42,491 nt of DNA from Clostridia bacterium. Lineage in GTDB: Bacteria; Bacillota_A; Clostridia; Christensenellales; Aristaeellaceae. Below the pieces are notes generated by a model. The model did not search any database. It was given only the letters and a program-made list of their open reading frames with translations, and was not told the origin of the DNA. The stretch is from the NCBI GenBank assembly GCA_017481065.1, contig JAFUPT010000173.1:1-42491 (forward strand), given 5' to 3'. Of this stretch, positions 8,301 through 16,932 are shown in pieces; the first letter of the stretch is position 1, and every line of letters starts with the position of its first letter. The position numbers and the translations under genes were made by a program.

Positions 8301-8924
8301 ATGGATCTGATCAGGAAGCGCATCGATATCGATTCCATGGAAATCATCTATGATAAGCCCTTCACTCCCGAAACCTTCGCCCAGGATTTCGAAATCCGCG
8401 ATGGCAATTGGTATGTCGAGGATGGCTGGCTCATCGGCGAGAGCCGCAAGAATTTCGCCTCCATGGCCATCATGAAGGATAGCTTCTACGGCCCGGTCTG
8501 CCTCGATTTCGAGGCCAGGGTGCTCGAACCCTGCACCCATGATATCAATTGCATGTGGTCCGGCTCCTGGAACGAGGAAACCAATACCCGCGCCCTCGCC
8601 TATGTGGCGGGCGTCGGCGGCTGGTGGGATGGCAAGGTGGGCTTCGAAAAATCCCCCGAATATAAGCTCAATTGCGGCACCAAGCTCTTCAATTTCCAGC
8701 CCGGCAAAACCTATCATATGCAGTGCGGCTCCATCGGCGGCCATGTCTTCGTCGTCGTGGATGGCCAGCTCGCCATCGAGGCCACCGATCCCGATCCCAT
8801 CGATCAGGAAAAGTATGGCCGCGTCGGCTTCGAAGCCTATTGCACCCGCGTCGCTTACACCAATTTCAAAATCCGCCGCGCAACTTATCAGGAAATTCCT
8901 TCCTGGTATGACCCGGAGTTCTGA
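8301..8924 (+). CDS. YesU/DUF1961-like jelly-roll protein
   Basis: Cytosolic protein of 207 residues with no signal peptide and many aromatic residues. The layout (DGNWYVEDGWLIG, PVCLDFEARVLEP, VGFEKSPEYKLNCG, GKTYHMQCGSIGGHVFVVVDG, GRVGFEAY) resembles the concanavalin-like beta-sandwich of YesU/DUF1961. That group is tied to pectin and rhamnogalacturonan use in Bacillus. No catalytic residues can be named and no carbohydrate genes are nearby, so the function is open. ATG 8301 is used because AAGGAG at 8287-8292 is eight bases away; an ATG six bases upstream is too close to that site. Confidence 0.65.
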   Translation: MDLIRKRIDIDSMEIIYDKPFTPETFAQDFEIRDGNWYVEDGWLIGESRKNFASMAIMKDSFYGPVCLDFEARVLEPCTHDINCMWSGSWNEETNTRALAYVAGVGGWWDGKVGFEKSPEYKLNCGTKLFNFQPGKTYHMQCGSIGGHVFVVVDGQLAIEATDPDPIDQEKYGRVGFEAYCTRVAYTNFKIRRATYQEIPSWYDPEF

Positions 8925-8931
8925 CGCTGGG

Positions 8932-8998
8932 GAAGACGATTTTGGGGACGCCGTCCCCAAGCCCCTGGCAGGGGAAATGATTTCCCCTGCACCCCTCA
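8932..8998. repeat. Second dispersed repeat family, copy 2
   Basis: GGGGAAGACGATTTTGGGGA and CGCCGTCCCCAAGCCCC are followed by an AGGGGAAATGATTTCCCCT hairpin. It matches 7168-7240 in order and spacing and also lies directly after a stop codon. Confidence 0.5.
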
Positions 8999-9002
8999 GA
9001 AT

Positions 9003-9032
9003 AAAAAAACGACCCATTATGGGTCGTTTTTT
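9003..9032. terminator. Terminator after the YesU-like gene
   Basis: AAAAAACGACCCA and TGGGTCGTTTTTT form a symmetrical hairpin with A and T tracts on both sides, so it can act in both directions. Confidence 0.88.
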
Positions 9033-9045
9033 AATATATGGGAGA

Positions 9046-9262
9046 ACCAAACTCCTCCCCCGTGCAAGTGTCGGCTGCCCCCGGCCAGTGTCCTCGCCGC
9101 AGATGAGACGGGGAGCTTATCGTTCCCCAAAAGCCTCCCCCGTGCAAGTGTTGGCTGTCCCGGCCAAAGCCGTCGCCGCAGGCGAGACGGAGAGCTTATC
9201 GTTCCCCCAAAAGCCTCCCCTGTGCAAGGGGAGGTGGCCCAAAGGGCCGGAGGGGTTGTCAT
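9046..9262. repeat. Array of three dispersed palindromic repeats (copies C, D, E)
   Basis: Copies C (9046-9128) and D (9129-9207) are direct repeats of about 80 bases. They share CCTCCCCCGTGCAAGTGT, TCGCCGCAG and GAGACGG, and end with GAGCTTATCGTTCCCC. Copy E (9208-9262) is the compact form with two perfect hairpins, CTCCCC/GGGGAG and GGCCC/GGGCC. With 8925-9045 they fill most of the 500-base gene-free interval before the first surface-protein gene. They are not CRISPR: there are no spacers of regular length and the units are palindromic. Confidence 0.65.
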
Positions 9263-9354
9263 TTCCCACATTTATGACCTGTTTTTTGTCCCTCGCCATA
9301 TTTATGTCTATTTGTTATTTCTATATTCACATTTATGAAACGATTTCGACACCG

Positions 9355-9368
9355 TTTTTTTTTTTTTT
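9355..9368 (+). repeat. Homopolymeric tract of 14 T residues upstream of a surface-protein gene
   Basis: Fourteen consecutive T residues end 57 bases before the start codon at 9426. A possible -35 (TTCGAC, 9345-9350) and -10 (TAAAGT, 9371-9376) flank it with a 20-base spacer, which would change with tract length. An alternative promoter TTGTTA/TATGAA at 9312-9339 lies entirely upstream of the tract. Confidence 0.6.
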
Positions 9369-9425
9369 GCTAAAGTAACAAAGGTAAAAAGGTGCCCCAT
9401 AAGCAAAATCGAGGAGGACAATAGG

Positions 9426-11174
9426 ATGAAAAGAATTCTGGCAATGGTACTGAGCCTCGCCATCGTGGCAGGCTTGGCAATCACCGGCACCGTCGCGTAT
9501 CTGCAGGATACGGATGGCGAAGTGAACGTGATGACCATGGGCAATGTGTTCATTGAACAGTATGAGCAGGAGCGTGTTTCGGAAACGGACTCCACCCTGC
9601 AGACCTTCACACAGGGACAGCAGATCGTTCCCCTCGTTGGCAACGACGGAAGTAAGGGCACGATGAACATCAACGGCTATGATATTCCCAATGTTCGCAA
9701 GCTGAGCGATGCAAAGAACTATGTGGATAAAATCGTATCCGTAAAGAACACCGGCACTGCTGGCGCATATGTGCGCACCATCTTTGCCTTCCCGGAAGCT
9801 GGCGACTTTGATACCACTTATAACTCTTCTGAGCAGTGGTTCCACTGGAACGGCAGTTCCGATACCGATACCACCACTCCCAAGAACAATGGCTGGATGT
9901 GGGGCCGGGACAAGAGCGAGTGGCCGGGCAATACCGATAACTGGGATGTAGTTGAAAACGTAGAGATCACCGTAAACGGCGAAGCCCGCACTTACGATAT
10001 CTATGTTGCCACCAACAAAAATATCATCGAGGCTGGCGAAACCACCTCTCCGAGCCTGCTCGGCTTCTTCGTAGATAAGCGCGTAGATAACGAGAAGGAT
10101 GAATCCGGCAACATCTATTACACCTTCACCACCTCTGACGGCAAGGAATATAACCTCGGCGATATTACCGATCTGAACGTTTTGGTTCTCTCTCAGGCCG
10201 TACAGGCAGATGGCTTTGCCGATGCATGGACCGCACTCGATACCGCTTTCGGCGATCCCAGGGCCGAGAATGCAGACGATCCTACCAAGAAAAACATTGA
10301 GGTATGGCTTAGCGAAGTTGAAGGCAGTACAGAAGTCGTAAATGACGAAGCTGGCCTGAAAGGCGCAATCGAAAATGGAAAGTCCATCGTTTTGACCGAA
10401 GATACGAAGCTGACCGCTGATGTTGCTGTTCCCGAAGGACAGTCCATCGTGCTTGCATCTGCCAGCGATGCAACCCTCGATCTGGATGGAAAGACCATTA
10501 CCGGCAATGTACCCAAGAGCAGTGGCCATGTAATTAAGAACGCTGGCAATACCAGCATCATTGGCGGTACCGTGGCATCTACTGCCAATAACGGTGGTTC
10601 TGCGATTTACAACTCCGGCACCATGACCGTTGAAGAAGCCACTCTCACTGGCGCGCCTCATGAGGGTGAAAGCTGGCCGTCTTACACCGTAAATAACTAT
10701 GGCGACATGACCATAAAGGATACTACCGTAACCTCCACTCACGGCGGTATCGCTTCTTCCTCTGGTGGTACTGTAACTCTGGAAAATGTAAATGTAACTA
10801 CCAGTGGTTTCGGCGGTTCCAGCCATGTCTTCTATCTGTCCGGTGCCGGCAGCAAGCTGGTTGTTAACAGCGGTACCTACACCCATAAGGGTAACGGTGA
10901 CGGATCTATTGCATACGTCAGTTCCGGCACTTCTCTCGAAATCAATGGTGGTACCTTTACCGCAGAGGGCAACGCATATGGCATTGCAGTATTGGGTAAT
11001 GTAACTATCAATGGTGGTACGATTAACAACAAACCCCAGATGTGGGGCGGTACTCTGACCATCAATGGTGGCACTTTCTCCTTCGACCCGAGCACTATTA
11101 ACGGTGCAACCATCAATGGTACTGCAACCAACAACGGCAACGGCACTTGGACCGTTTCTCCCGCAACCACCTAA
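9426..11174 (+). CDS. SipW-type secreted TasA-like protein with C-terminal beta-helix
   Basis: Secreted protein of 582 residues. The N-terminal helix and following TGTVAYLQDTDGEVNVMTMG match the signal-peptide class processed by SipW-type signal peptidases. Residues about 25-300 form a TasA/camelysin-like beta-sandwich shared with the protein at 13416: both have NYVDKIV.V.NTGT, YVRT and YDIYVAT. Residues about 300-560 are many short beta-strand turns (VTINGGTI, LTINGGTF) typical of a right-handed parallel beta-helix. It is therefore probably a cell-surface fibre or adhesin. The start has GAGGAGG at 9411-9417. No SipW peptidase gene is in the window. The poly-T tract upstream may vary its expression. 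Confidence 0.8.
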   Translation: MKRILAMVLSLAIVAGLAITGTVAYLQDTDGEVNVMTMGNVFIEQYEQERVSETDSTLQTFTQGQQIVPLVGNDGSKGTMNINGYDIPNVRKLSDAKNYVDKIVSVKNTGTAGAYVRTIFAFPEAGDFDTTYNSSEQWFHWNGSSDTDTTTPKNNGWMWGRDKSEWPGNTDNWDVVENVEITVNGEARTYDIYVATNKNIIEAGETTSPSLLGFFVDKRVDNEKDESGNIYYTFTTSDGKEYNLGDITDLNVLVLSQAVQADGFADAWTALDTAFGDPRAENADDPTKKNIEVWLSEVEGSTEVVNDEAGLKGAIENGKSIVLTEDTKLTADVAVPEGQSIVLASASDATLDLDGKTITGNVPKSSGHVIKNAGNTSIIGGTVASTANNGGSAIYNSGTMTVEEATLTGAPHEGESWPSYTVNNYGDMTIKDTTVTSTHGGIASSSGGTVTLENVNVTTSGFGGSSHVFYLSGAGSKLVVNSGTYTHKGNGDGSIAYVSSGTSLEINGGTFTAEGNAYGIAVLGNVTINGGTINNKPQMWGGTLTINGGTFSFDPSTINGATINGTATNNGNGTWTVSPATT

Positions 11175-11228
11175 CCCGCTGATCAGAACCGAAGGTTCTT
11201 CCTCGTTTCCGTAGGTTCTTGATCATAT

Positions 11229-11260
11229 CCCCACTCCGACGGGAGTGGGGAGCTTTTTTA
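11229..11260 (+). terminator. Terminator after the beta-helix surface gene
   Basis: CCCCACTCC at 11229-11237 pairs with GGAGTGGGG at 11242-11250, followed by AGC and seven T residues. Confidence 0.88.
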
Positions 11261-11267
11261 TATCCTA

Positions 11268-12371
11268 TTAAATAATTCCATATTCCTTCTTGAATTCCAG
11301 CACCCGCCGCACGCTCTCGTCCACGCGCTCGATGGGCAGTATATCCTCCTCGATGGCCCAAACCATCGTGTCAAAGGCTTCGGTCAGGTTTTTCGGCATC
11401 AGCAGTATGTCCGCGCCCGCGTAGAGCGCCGCCATCGCCGCCACATCCGCCTCGTCGTATGCCTTCGATACCGCCGCCATCTTCAAGGAATCGGTGATGA
11501 TCAGGCCATCGAAGCCCAGCTCGCCGCGCAGGCGCTCCGTAACCATCTCCGGGGAGAGGGAGGCCGGGTTTGAATCGCTGGAGGCATTGGGGGTGAGGAT
11601 GTGGGCCATCATCACCGCGTCCGCCCCGGCGGCAATGCCCGCCTTGAAGGGTATGATTTCGCATTCCAGCATTTCCTGCCAGGTTTTGTCCGTGGATGCG
11701 CTGCCGGTGTGGGTGTCGCCCGCGGTATCGCCGTGGCCGGGGAAATGCTTGAGGGTGCAGGCCAGCCCGGCTTCGTGGAAGCCCTCCACCGCCGCAGCCA
11801 CCATCTCCGCCGCGATTTCCGGGTCATCGGAGAAGGCGCGGTTGCCGATCACGCTGTTCTTCGGATTGGTATTCACATCCGCTACCGGGGCAAAGCTCAG
11901 GTGGAAGCCGATATCTTTCAGGTAGCTCCCGATGGTGCGGCCCACCTGCCGGGCATTTTCGGGATCGCCGCTCTTGCCAATCTTTGCCATGTTTCCTACA
12001 TTTTCAATATCATATGCTGCGCTGTTGGCGATGCGGGCCACGCTGCCGCCCTCCTCGTCCACGGAGAAAAAGGGCGGTATGCGCATCACCCCGGCGTAAT
12101 CCGCCAGCAGGGCATCCACCTGCTCCGCGCTCTTGATGTTGTCGCTGAACAGGATCAGGCCGCCCACGGGATATTCCTTCAATTTCTCCCGGGCAGCATC
12201 TGTGAGCTTCGTGGCGGAGCCCAGCGCCTCCGGCTGCACGCAGAACAGCTGGCCCACCTTCTCGCGCACCGTCATGCTGTTCAGCAGCGCGTCGATATCC
12301 GTCTCCGCCCGGCTGATGATCGGCAGGCAGAGCATCATGCACAGCAGCATACAGATCGCAGTTTTTTTCAA
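11268..12371 (-). CDS. Exported GH3 beta-N-acetylhexosaminidase (NagZ-like)
   Basis: Glycoside hydrolase family 3 enzyme of 367 residues that removes terminal N-acetylglucosamine, typically from peptidoglycan fragments. Motifs include FFSVDEEGG, the signature KHFPGHGDTAGDTHTG with its catalytic His/Asp pair, and the nucleophile region LIITDSLKM. TTG 12371 is chosen because GAGGA lies seven bases upstream; a signal peptide (LLCMMLCLPIISRAE) follows at once, so the enzyme is exported. An upstream in-frame ATG at 12500 would bury this signal. It is transcribed against the flanking surface-protein genes. Confidence 0.85.
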   Translation of the reverse strand: MKKTAICMLLCMMLCLPIISRAETDIDALLNSMTVREKVGQLFCVQPEALGSATKLTDAAREKLKEYPVGGLILFSDNIKSAEQVDALLADYAGVMRIPPFFSVDEEGGSVARIANSAAYDIENVGNMAKIGKSGDPENARQVGRTIGSYLKDIGFHLSFAPVADVNTNPKNSVIGNRAFSDDPEIAAEMVAAAVEGFHEAGLACTLKHFPGHGDTAGDTHTGSASTDKTWQEMLECEIIPFKAGIAAGADAVMMAHILTPNASSDSNPASLSPEMVTERLRGELGFDGLIITDSLKMAAVSKAYDEADVAAMAALYAGADILLMPKNLTEAFDTMVWAIEEDILPIERVDESVRRVLEFKKEYGII

Positions 12372-12547
12372 CGCTTTATCCTCGCTTTTCAAAATGATCG
12401 CTATATGATTTCGACGCCGGGGATAAATGTCCTTCACAAATGCGCGGCTGAAATATCTGGCAAGGGCGGCGCACCCACCCCCCTGTTTCCTGGGCAGCAT
12501 TTCAATACTTTTGTAAATGTTTATTTTCTTTGTATTAACACTTGTGA

Positions 12548-12576
12548 TTGTAATTGGACTTTGAAGATGCTATAAT
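12548..12576 (+). promoter_or_regulatory. Promoter of the second secreted-protein gene
   Basis: TTGTAA at 12548-12553, a 17-base spacer and TATAAT at 12571-12576. The start codon used is 82 bases downstream. Confidence 0.7.
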
Positions 12577-12657
12577 ATATTGGATGTAATGGATAAATGG
12601 GGTAATTATGACCAGATTCACATTTTGGCCTCATTTGGGGATTGGAGATTGATCTGT

Positions 12658-13368
12658 ATGTCGAAAGCGAGACATGGAAAGAGCGCGTTCTTCGTCGTGA
12701 TGGTGTCGCTGCTGCTCTGCGGCGTGCTGGCGATTGGAGCGACATATGCATTTACAGCGCGAAGCGGTGATACATATGTGCTGACAGAGCCCAGCCCGTC
12801 TCCGCTCAATAAAGAAATGCAGGGCTATGAGCCTTACAAAGTTGATCTCATCAGCTACGGCAGTAATTCTTCCGGCAATGGCGTTGCTTTGATCAAGGAT
12901 GGAGCTGTACAGGCAGAAGCCGATGCTTTTGGCGGTGTGCTCCTAAGCCCGGGCGGAACCGAGATCGTATATTTTGAAGTACGGAACAACGAAGCAATGC
13001 CCCTTCTGTGCAGCGTGAAAATGCAGATATCCAATGTATCAGGATCGAATAGTTTTGATAATACATTAACGTATAAGCTGTATGAAGGTAATATTGCAAA
13101 CGCAGCATCTTCGGAGAATTGGATAGAATTGAATGCCGGAGGGACGGAGAATAAGGAATATACCCTTGTCGATCAGGCGCATCTCGGCGCAGCTGGCTCT
13201 GTGAACATTGCTGACGAACACTGCTTCGCCATTGCAATTCATATGGCCGAAAATGCATCGAACAATTATCAGAATGCAGCCATGAATGTAACCTTTAGCG
13301 TTCAGGTGGATTCCAATGATCTTCCGGGAACAACGCCGAGTCCAACGCCGGCATCCGTTTCTAAATAA
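12658..13368 (+). CDS. Secreted TasA/camelysin-like beta-sandwich protein
   Basis: Secreted protein of 236 residues. A short basic N terminus, a hydrophobic helix ending LLLCGVLAIGATYAFTA, then a Thr/Pro/Ser stretch and an all-beta region. The end is a TTPSPTP tail, which could be a wall-spanning or linker segment. ATG 12658 has GGAG at 12643-12646; an in-frame ATG at 12580 would place 26 polar residues before the signal. It has only general similarity to TasA/camelysin proteins and no clear SipW motif. It is probably co-transcribed with the gene 47 bases downstream. Confidence 0.65.
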   Translation: MSKARHGKSAFFVVMVSLLLCGVLAIGATYAFTARSGDTYVLTEPSPSPLNKEMQGYEPYKVDLISYGSNSSGNGVALIKDGAVQAEADAFGGVLLSPGGTEIVYFEVRNNEAMPLLCSVKMQISNVSGSNSFDNTLTYKLYEGNIANAASSENWIELNAGGTENKEYTLVDQAHLGAAGSVNIADEHCFAIAIHMAENASNNYQNAAMNVTFSVQVDSNDLPGTTPSPTPASVSK

Positions 13369-13415
13369 TATTAATATTTTTACTCTTACCAATCCCAGCT
13401 GAAAGGGAGAAGAAC

Positions 13416-14342
13416 ATGAAGAGAGTTATCGTCCTGTGCGTGGCTGTCGCGGTCATGGTCACGGTCATCGTCACAGGTTCAGTCGCGTATTTCACAGATA
13501 GCGTGGCAGCCACCGGAAATATGATTAGATCCGGCTCTCTGGATATTGTCCAGTATGAGATGGAGCGCGGAACGGGGGGTACCTTGGTGGATTTCAGCCA
13601 GGATAAGGCCCTGCTGCCCAGCGTTTCCACCTCTGAGAGCGATTCCGTGACCGTTAATGCACAGTTGAAACTGGGTGGAAATGATGTTGACAAGAATATT
13701 TCAAACGTCAGTTTCGTCATGGAAAAGGGCAATCCCCAGAACTACGTCGATAAAATCGTCTGCGTGGAGAACACCGGCACCCTGCCCACCTATGTCCGCA
13801 CCTTCGTCGCCGTGCCGACAAACTATGTTGGTGGTGTAAAGACGGAATGGATACATCTGGATTTCAATGCTGACCCTAACAGTGGCTGGACCTTGTTGAA
13901 GGAAGATGGCACGACGCCAAACATCATTCCGAATCAGGAAATCGACGGAGTGATCTACGATATTTATGTCGCTACGAGCACCCGCTCGCTTGCTGCTGGC
14001 ACGAAGGAAAAACCGAGCATTTCCAATCCCAGCCTTGTAGGCTTCTACATGGACAGCAGGGTAAGCAATGAAAACGGGAATTTCGTGTATATTAATGGAG
14101 ACAACAGAACCATCCTGTGGCCGACCTCCAATCAGAGTATTGAGATTCTCGTAAAGACCGAAGCCGCACAGGCGAATTATTTTGATGAATTCGTCGAAAC
14201 GGCTGCTGAGGGTTCCCCATACCATGGCCGCAATGCTGCTTTCCTCGCGCTGGAAACCACTTTCGCCCTGGATGCAAATAATCAAGTGATTGAAAACTAC
14301 CATCCCTGGCTGGCGCAGGATTCGGACGCCTCCAACCCCTGA
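13416..14342 (+). CDS. SipW-type secreted TasA-like protein
   Basis: Secreted protein of 308 residues with the SipW-type signal TGSVAYFTDSVAATGNMIRSG. It is paralogous to the N-terminal domain of the 9426 protein, with shared NYVDKIV, ENTGTLPTYVRT, YDIYVAT, PSLVGFYMDSRV and a similar end region. It lacks the beta-helix, so it is the simple fibre-subunit form. RBS AAGGGAGAAG sits before ATG 13416. It follows the 12658 gene in the same direction and ends in front of a strong terminator. TasA family members polymerise into matrix fibres in Bacillus; that role is inferred here, not shown. Confidence 0.8.
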   Translation: MKRVIVLCVAVAVMVTVIVTGSVAYFTDSVAATGNMIRSGSLDIVQYEMERGTGGTLVDFSQDKALLPSVSTSESDSVTVNAQLKLGGNDVDKNISNVSFVMEKGNPQNYVDKIVCVENTGTLPTYVRTFVAVPTNYVGGVKTEWIHLDFNADPNSGWTLLKEDGTTPNIIPNQEIDGVIYDIYVATSTRSLAAGTKEKPSISNPSLVGFYMDSRVSNENGNFVYINGDNRTILWPTSNQSIEILVKTEAAQANYFDEFVETAAEGSPYHGRNAAFLALETTFALDANNQVIENYHPWLAQDSDASNP

Positions 14343-14351
14343 TCCCGCCAA

Positions 14352-14385
14352 AAAGCTCCCTGTCTTCCGACAGGGAGCTTTCTTA
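14352..14385. terminator. Terminator shared by the surface-protein unit and ilvA
   Basis: AAAGCTCCCTGTC at 14352-14364 pairs with GACAGGGAGCTTT at 14369-14381 across four bases. The A/T flanks suit termination in both directions between convergent genes. Confidence 0.85.
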
Positions 14386-14391
14386 TGCCCT

Positions 14392-15588
14392 TCAATCTAC
14401 AATTTTGAATCCGGCGTTGGTGAGGGCCCTTCGAATCTGGGCGATCTGCTCAAAATCGCGGGTTTCCATGCCGACGGTGAGTATGCAGCTGGTCACGGCC
14501 ATGTTCGCATCGCTGCGCTCGTGGTGCACGCTCACCACGTTCGCGCCGCACTCGGAAATGATGCGGCTCACATCCAGCAGCTGGCCCGGCTTGTCCTCCA
14601 GGGCGAGGTGCAGTATGGTGTTGCGGCCTGCGGTCACCAGTCCGCGGGTGATGACCCGGGAGAGGATGTTCACATCAATGTTGCCGCCGGATACGATGCA
14701 AACCACCTTCTTGCCCGCGATGGGCAGCTTGTTAAACATCGCTGCGGCCACGCTCACCGCGCCCGCGCCCTCGGCGATCAGCTTCTGCTTTTCGATGAGG
14801 GAGAGAATGGCTGCGGCGATTTCATCCTCGCTCACGGTCACAACCTCATCCACATATTTCTTCACCATCTCAAAGGTCACATCGCCGGGGTGCTTCACCG
14901 CGATGCCGTCGGCGAAGGTTTTCACGCTGTCCAGAGTCACAGCCTCGCCATCGCGCACGCTGTTGAACATGCTGGGCGCGTTCTCCGCCTGCACGCCGTA
15001 AACCTTGATTCTCGGGTTCAGGTTCTTGATGGCATAGGCCACGCCGGAGATCAGTCCGCCGCCGCCGATGGGGCAGATCACCGCGTCCGCGTCCGCCAGC
15101 TGGTCCAGAATCTCCAGGCCGATGGTGCCCTGGCCGGCGATCACCTCGTCATCGTTGAAGGGGTGGATGAAGGTCATGCCGCTCTCCTCCTGCAGCTTGC
15201 AGGCGTGGGCGTAGGCGTCGTCGTAGGCGCCCTTCACCAGACAAACCTCCGCGCCGAGGGCCTTCGTGGCTTCCACCTTGGAAATCGGCGCGCCATCCGG
15301 CATGCAAACGATGCTCTTGATGCCCATGCGGGTGGCGGCCAGCGCCACGCCCTGGGCATGGTTGCCCGCCGAGCAGGCGATGATGCCCGCCTTGCGCTGC
15401 TCCTCGTTCAGCTGGCTGATCTTGTAATAAGCGCCGCGGAGCTTGAAGCTGCCGGTGAGCTGCAGGTTCTCCGTCTTTAAATAGAGGGAAAAATCCTTGC
15501 TCAGGTTCGGCGAATAGATCATGCCCGTTTTGCGGGCCACATCCTTGAGCACATAAGCGGCATGATAGATCTTATCGAGCGTAACCAT
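14392..15588 (-). CDS. ilvA: Threonine ammonia-lyase with C-terminal ACT domain
   Basis: PLP enzyme of 398 residues that converts threonine to 2-oxobutyrate, the first step toward isoleucine. The PLP lysine lies in GSFKLRGAYY and the phosphate loop is GGGGLISG. An ACT domain (about residues 325-398, with KPGQLLDVSRIISECGANVVSV) matches the short, single-ACT threonine deaminase form. GGGAG lies just before the ATG within the end of the DUF815 gene, so the two are translationally coupled. It is probably the last gene of the T-box-controlled ilv unit. Confidence 0.93.
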   Translation of the reverse strand: MVTLDKIYHAAYVLKDVARKTGMIYSPNLSKDFSLYLKTENLQLTGSFKLRGAYYKISQLNEEQRKAGIIACSAGNHAQGVALAATRMGIKSIVCMPDGAPISKVEATKALGAEVCLVKGAYDDAYAHACKLQEESGMTFIHPFNDDEVIAGQGTIGLEILDQLADADAVICPIGGGGLISGVAYAIKNLNPRIKVYGVQAENAPSMFNSVRDGEAVTLDSVKTFADGIAVKHPGDVTFEMVKKYVDEVVTVSEDEIAAAILSLIEKQKLIAEGAGAVSVAAAMFNKLPIAGKKVVCIVSGGNIDVNILSRVITRGLVTAGRNTILHLALEDKPGQLLDVSRIISECGANVVSVHHERSDANMAVTSCILTVGMETRDFEQIAQIRRALTNAGFKIVD

Positions 15589-15597
15589 ATTTCTCCC

Positions 15598-16908
15598 TCA
15601 CTTCTGTTTTGCTATGCCGGAAAGGTAGTTGATGAACTGCTGGGCAGTCCTGCCGGATACGCCGCCGTGGCGTATCTCCCATTTGTTGGCCTCGAGCAGC
15701 AGCTGCTCCTCGCTGAGGCCCAGGTCGCCCGCGCGGGCGGCGATGCCCTTCACGATCTCATGGTACTGCCGCCGGTCCGGATTGGAATAATTGATGGCGC
15801 AGCCGAAGCGCGCGGCGAGGGACAGCTTCTCCTCCATGGTGTCGGAGCGGTGCACATCGCCGTTGAACTCCATGTCGTTCCTGTCCTTCCAGGTTTCCTG
15901 CACAAGGTGCCTGCGGTTGGAGGTCGCGCAGATCAGCACGTTGTCCGGCCTCGTCTCCACGCCGCCCTCGATCACGGCCTTCAGAAACTTGTATTCCACC
16001 TCGTGCTCGTCGAAGGAGAGATCATCGATGAAGATCATGAAGCGGTAGTTCCTGTTCTTCACCCGGGCGATGACCTCCGAAAGCGCGCCGAACTGGTGCT
16101 TGTAAATCTCGATCATCCGAAGGCCGCGATCCCAGTATTCGTTCAGGATGGCCTTCACGGATGTGGATTTGCCGGTGCCTGCGTCGCCGTAGAGCAGCAT
16201 GTTGTTGCAGCCCCTGCCGGAGACGAAGGCCTCCACATTGTCCCGCAGCTCCTTCTTCTGGTATTCATAGCCGATCAAATCATCCAGCACCACGGAATCG
16301 ATGTTGTTGATGGCGCAGAATTCCAGCCCGCCATCGCATTTGATGCGGAAGGCCCGGTTCATGCCGAACATGCCCACGCCGTGGTCCCGGTAGTGGCCGG
16401 TGACGAGATCGAAAATTTCATCCCCATCCTTCGCCTGCTCGATGGCCCTGCTCAGCGCGCGCACCTTTTCGCTCACGCTGCGGTAGTACATCTGCGCCCG
16501 CTTGGGAATGGCATGGTAATCCTGCAGCACCGTGAAGCAATCGATGCCCAGGTCTGCCTCGATGGGGGAGAAGTTAAAGTCAAACAGGCGCCGGAAGATG
16601 GCGAAATCGGCCTTTGCAAAGTGGTTTACCGAGCCCGTGCTGGCCCCTGCGCGCTCGCAGGTGAGGGAGAAGGAATTCTCGTTGGATACCAGCAGGAAGG
16701 TGAGGTAGTTGTGCCAGAGGTTGGTATCGAAGCCGTAGGTGGTGGCCAGGTCCAGCAGGCGCTTCACCTCGGCATAAATGCGGCGCACCAGCTCCGGCTT
16801 TTCGCATTTCTTGTGGTCCCAGTCGAAGAATACCTCCGAGAGGCGCATCAGTATGCTGTCCTCGCCCAAATTGCTGTACAGCAGCAGCCGCGCGGTTTCA
16901 CGATACAA
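15598..16908 (-). CDS. DUF815-family AAA ATPase
   Basis: Cytosolic ATPase of 436 residues (DUF815, AAA-type). The N-terminal half is mainly helical and not recognised. The C-terminal half has Walker A GDAGTGKST, Walker B FMIFIDDLSF and sensor CATSNRRHLV. The biological role is unknown. TTG 16908 is used because AAAGGAG lies upstream at about ten bases; an ATG at 16941 would precede that site. It sits between ilvC and ilvA on the same strand, separated from ilvC by a perfect 15-bp hairpin and coupled to ilvA, so it may be made together with branched-chain amino-acid enzymes. Confidence 0.85.
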   Translation of the reverse strand: MYRETARLLLYSNLGEDSILMRLSEVFFDWDHKKCEKPELVRRIYAEVKRLLDLATTYGFDTNLWHNYLTFLLVSNENSFSLTCERAGASTGSVNHFAKADFAIFRRLFDFNFSPIEADLGIDCFTVLQDYHAIPKRAQMYYRSVSEKVRALSRAIEQAKDGDEIFDLVTGHYRDHGVGMFGMNRAFRIKCDGGLEFCAINNIDSVVLDDLIGYEYQKKELRDNVEAFVSGRGCNNMLLYGDAGTGKSTSVKAILNEYWDRGLRMIEIYKHQFGALSEVIARVKNRNYRFMIFIDDLSFDEHEVEYKFLKAVIEGGVETRPDNVLICATSNRRHLVQETWKDRNDMEFNGDVHRSDTMEEKLSLAARFGCAINYSNPDRRQYHEIVKGIAARAGDLGLSEEQLLLEANKWEIRHGGVSGRTAQQFINYLSGIAKQK

Positions 16909-16932
16909 GCCGTTCCATCTCCTTTCGAGCGG

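Noticed and set aside
9046..9262. CRISPR array
   Set aside because: The three units are unequal, palindromic, directly abutting and without spacers; no cas genes are present.
12404..12416. Shared regulatory site (TGATTTCGACGCC) resembling GATTTCGACACC at 9342-9353
   Set aside because: It is a match of about ten bases between two intergenic regions on opposite transcriptional orientations; too short to claim without genome-wide counts.
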